A stretch of 64,000 nucleotides of DNA, from assembly GCF_029784155.1 (NCBI RefSeq), contig NC_073693.1:150228843-150292842 (forward strand), written 5' to 3'. Position 1 is the first letter of the stretch. Each line of letters begins with the position of its first letter. Shown here in pieces: positions 63,605-64,000 of this stretch. The position numbers and the translations under genes are program-made. The notes under the pieces were generated by a model. That model saw only the letters and a list, made by a program, of their open reading frames with translations. It did no database searches and had not been told where the DNA came from. The DNA comes from Uranotaenia lowii. Its lineage: Eukaryota; Arthropoda; Insecta; Diptera; Culicidae.

Positions 63605-64000
63605 GATGTCACGAAAAGTGTAAACAAAAAAGTTTCTATTTGAACAAAGTTACGCATTTTAATGTTTCTAGAGTTTGTTTTGATTTGGTCGAATGAGCCA
63701 CTTGACTTGTCTTGAGAAAATCGCTCTTAAAATTTTGAATCATTTTTAAATTATTATTCTATGAACACCGCTCAAATTTATTGGAAAATTTGAAAGTCGA
63801 AGTTAAAATTGTAGGAGAGCATTCAGATGTACACGAAAAGAGTGTTGTTCAGTGCTTCAAATGAAACCATGTTTTAATCAAAAACAGAATGAATATTTAT
63901 CTATCATTTGCAGCCAATAACTGACTTTTGTTTATATTTTTTTGTTTATTTATACGACCTTATCAAAATAAACTCTAGATTTTATGTTTTTTTTAAAGAA
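63605..64000. other. No gene recognised
   Basis: AT-rich sequence to the end of the window with no supportable feature. Confidence 0.5.

Overview
This is eukaryotic DNA, most likely from a mosquito or closely related dipteran with a large, repeat-rich genome. The signs are AT-rich sequence, a spliced coding exon with a consensus donor, tRNA-derived SINEs, RTE (JAM1-type), Jockey-type and L2/CR1-type non-LTR retrotransposons, mariner-like elements of the kind called ITmD37E in mosquitoes, piggyBac-like and hAT-like MITEs, and many palindromic fold-back elements. The species assignment is an inference. I saw no prokaryotic operons, CRISPR arrays or viral genes.

Layout. 0-13 kb: a deletion-derivative mariner (106-534), a decayed RTE (1262-2035), SINEs, and three long palindromic families (3387-4904, 4918-5795, 7258-8267). 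Two of these sit inside the tail of a SINE that itself interrupts an older repeat. A second mariner family (11595 to about 13.2 kb) is broken by a palindrome. 13.5-15.5 kb: a composite piggyBac-like element. 16-24.6 kb: another fold-back copy, an unassigned GC-richer block, and two dead LINEs on the minus strand (18.8-22.4 kb). 24.7-28.5 kb: a second ITmD37E-like mariner and a 5'-truncated RTE with a visible target-site duplication. 28.5-34.1 kb: about 5.5 kb of 9-bp satellite, split by a nearly perfect 628-bp palindrome that carries a tRNA-like cloverleaf on each arm. 36.2-44.0 kb: a full-length Jockey-like retrotransposon with an 18-bp target-site duplication, disabled by a piggyBac-like insertion in ORF1, a hAT-like palindrome in ORF2, and two nonsense codons.

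The only convincing host gene sequence is one coding exon at 44377-44966 on the plus strand, ending in a GTAAGT splice donor. Its product is not recognised. Downstream (its intron or beyond) lie another fold-back copy, a layered repeat with a 7-bp tandem array (47.7-51.2 kb), a 100-nt near-perfect hairpin (52.6 kb), a third mariner split by a 2.4-kb element with CAGGGCTGG termini (55.2-58.4 kb), and further SINEs, a 44-bp minisatellite, a recurrent 125-bp module and a tiny piggyBac-like MITE (61-63.5 kb).

The elements do not form a pathway. The window records successive transposition, and the nesting gives a relative insertion order. No transposase or reverse transcriptase seen here is intact, so any movement would need enzymes from elsewhere in the genome.
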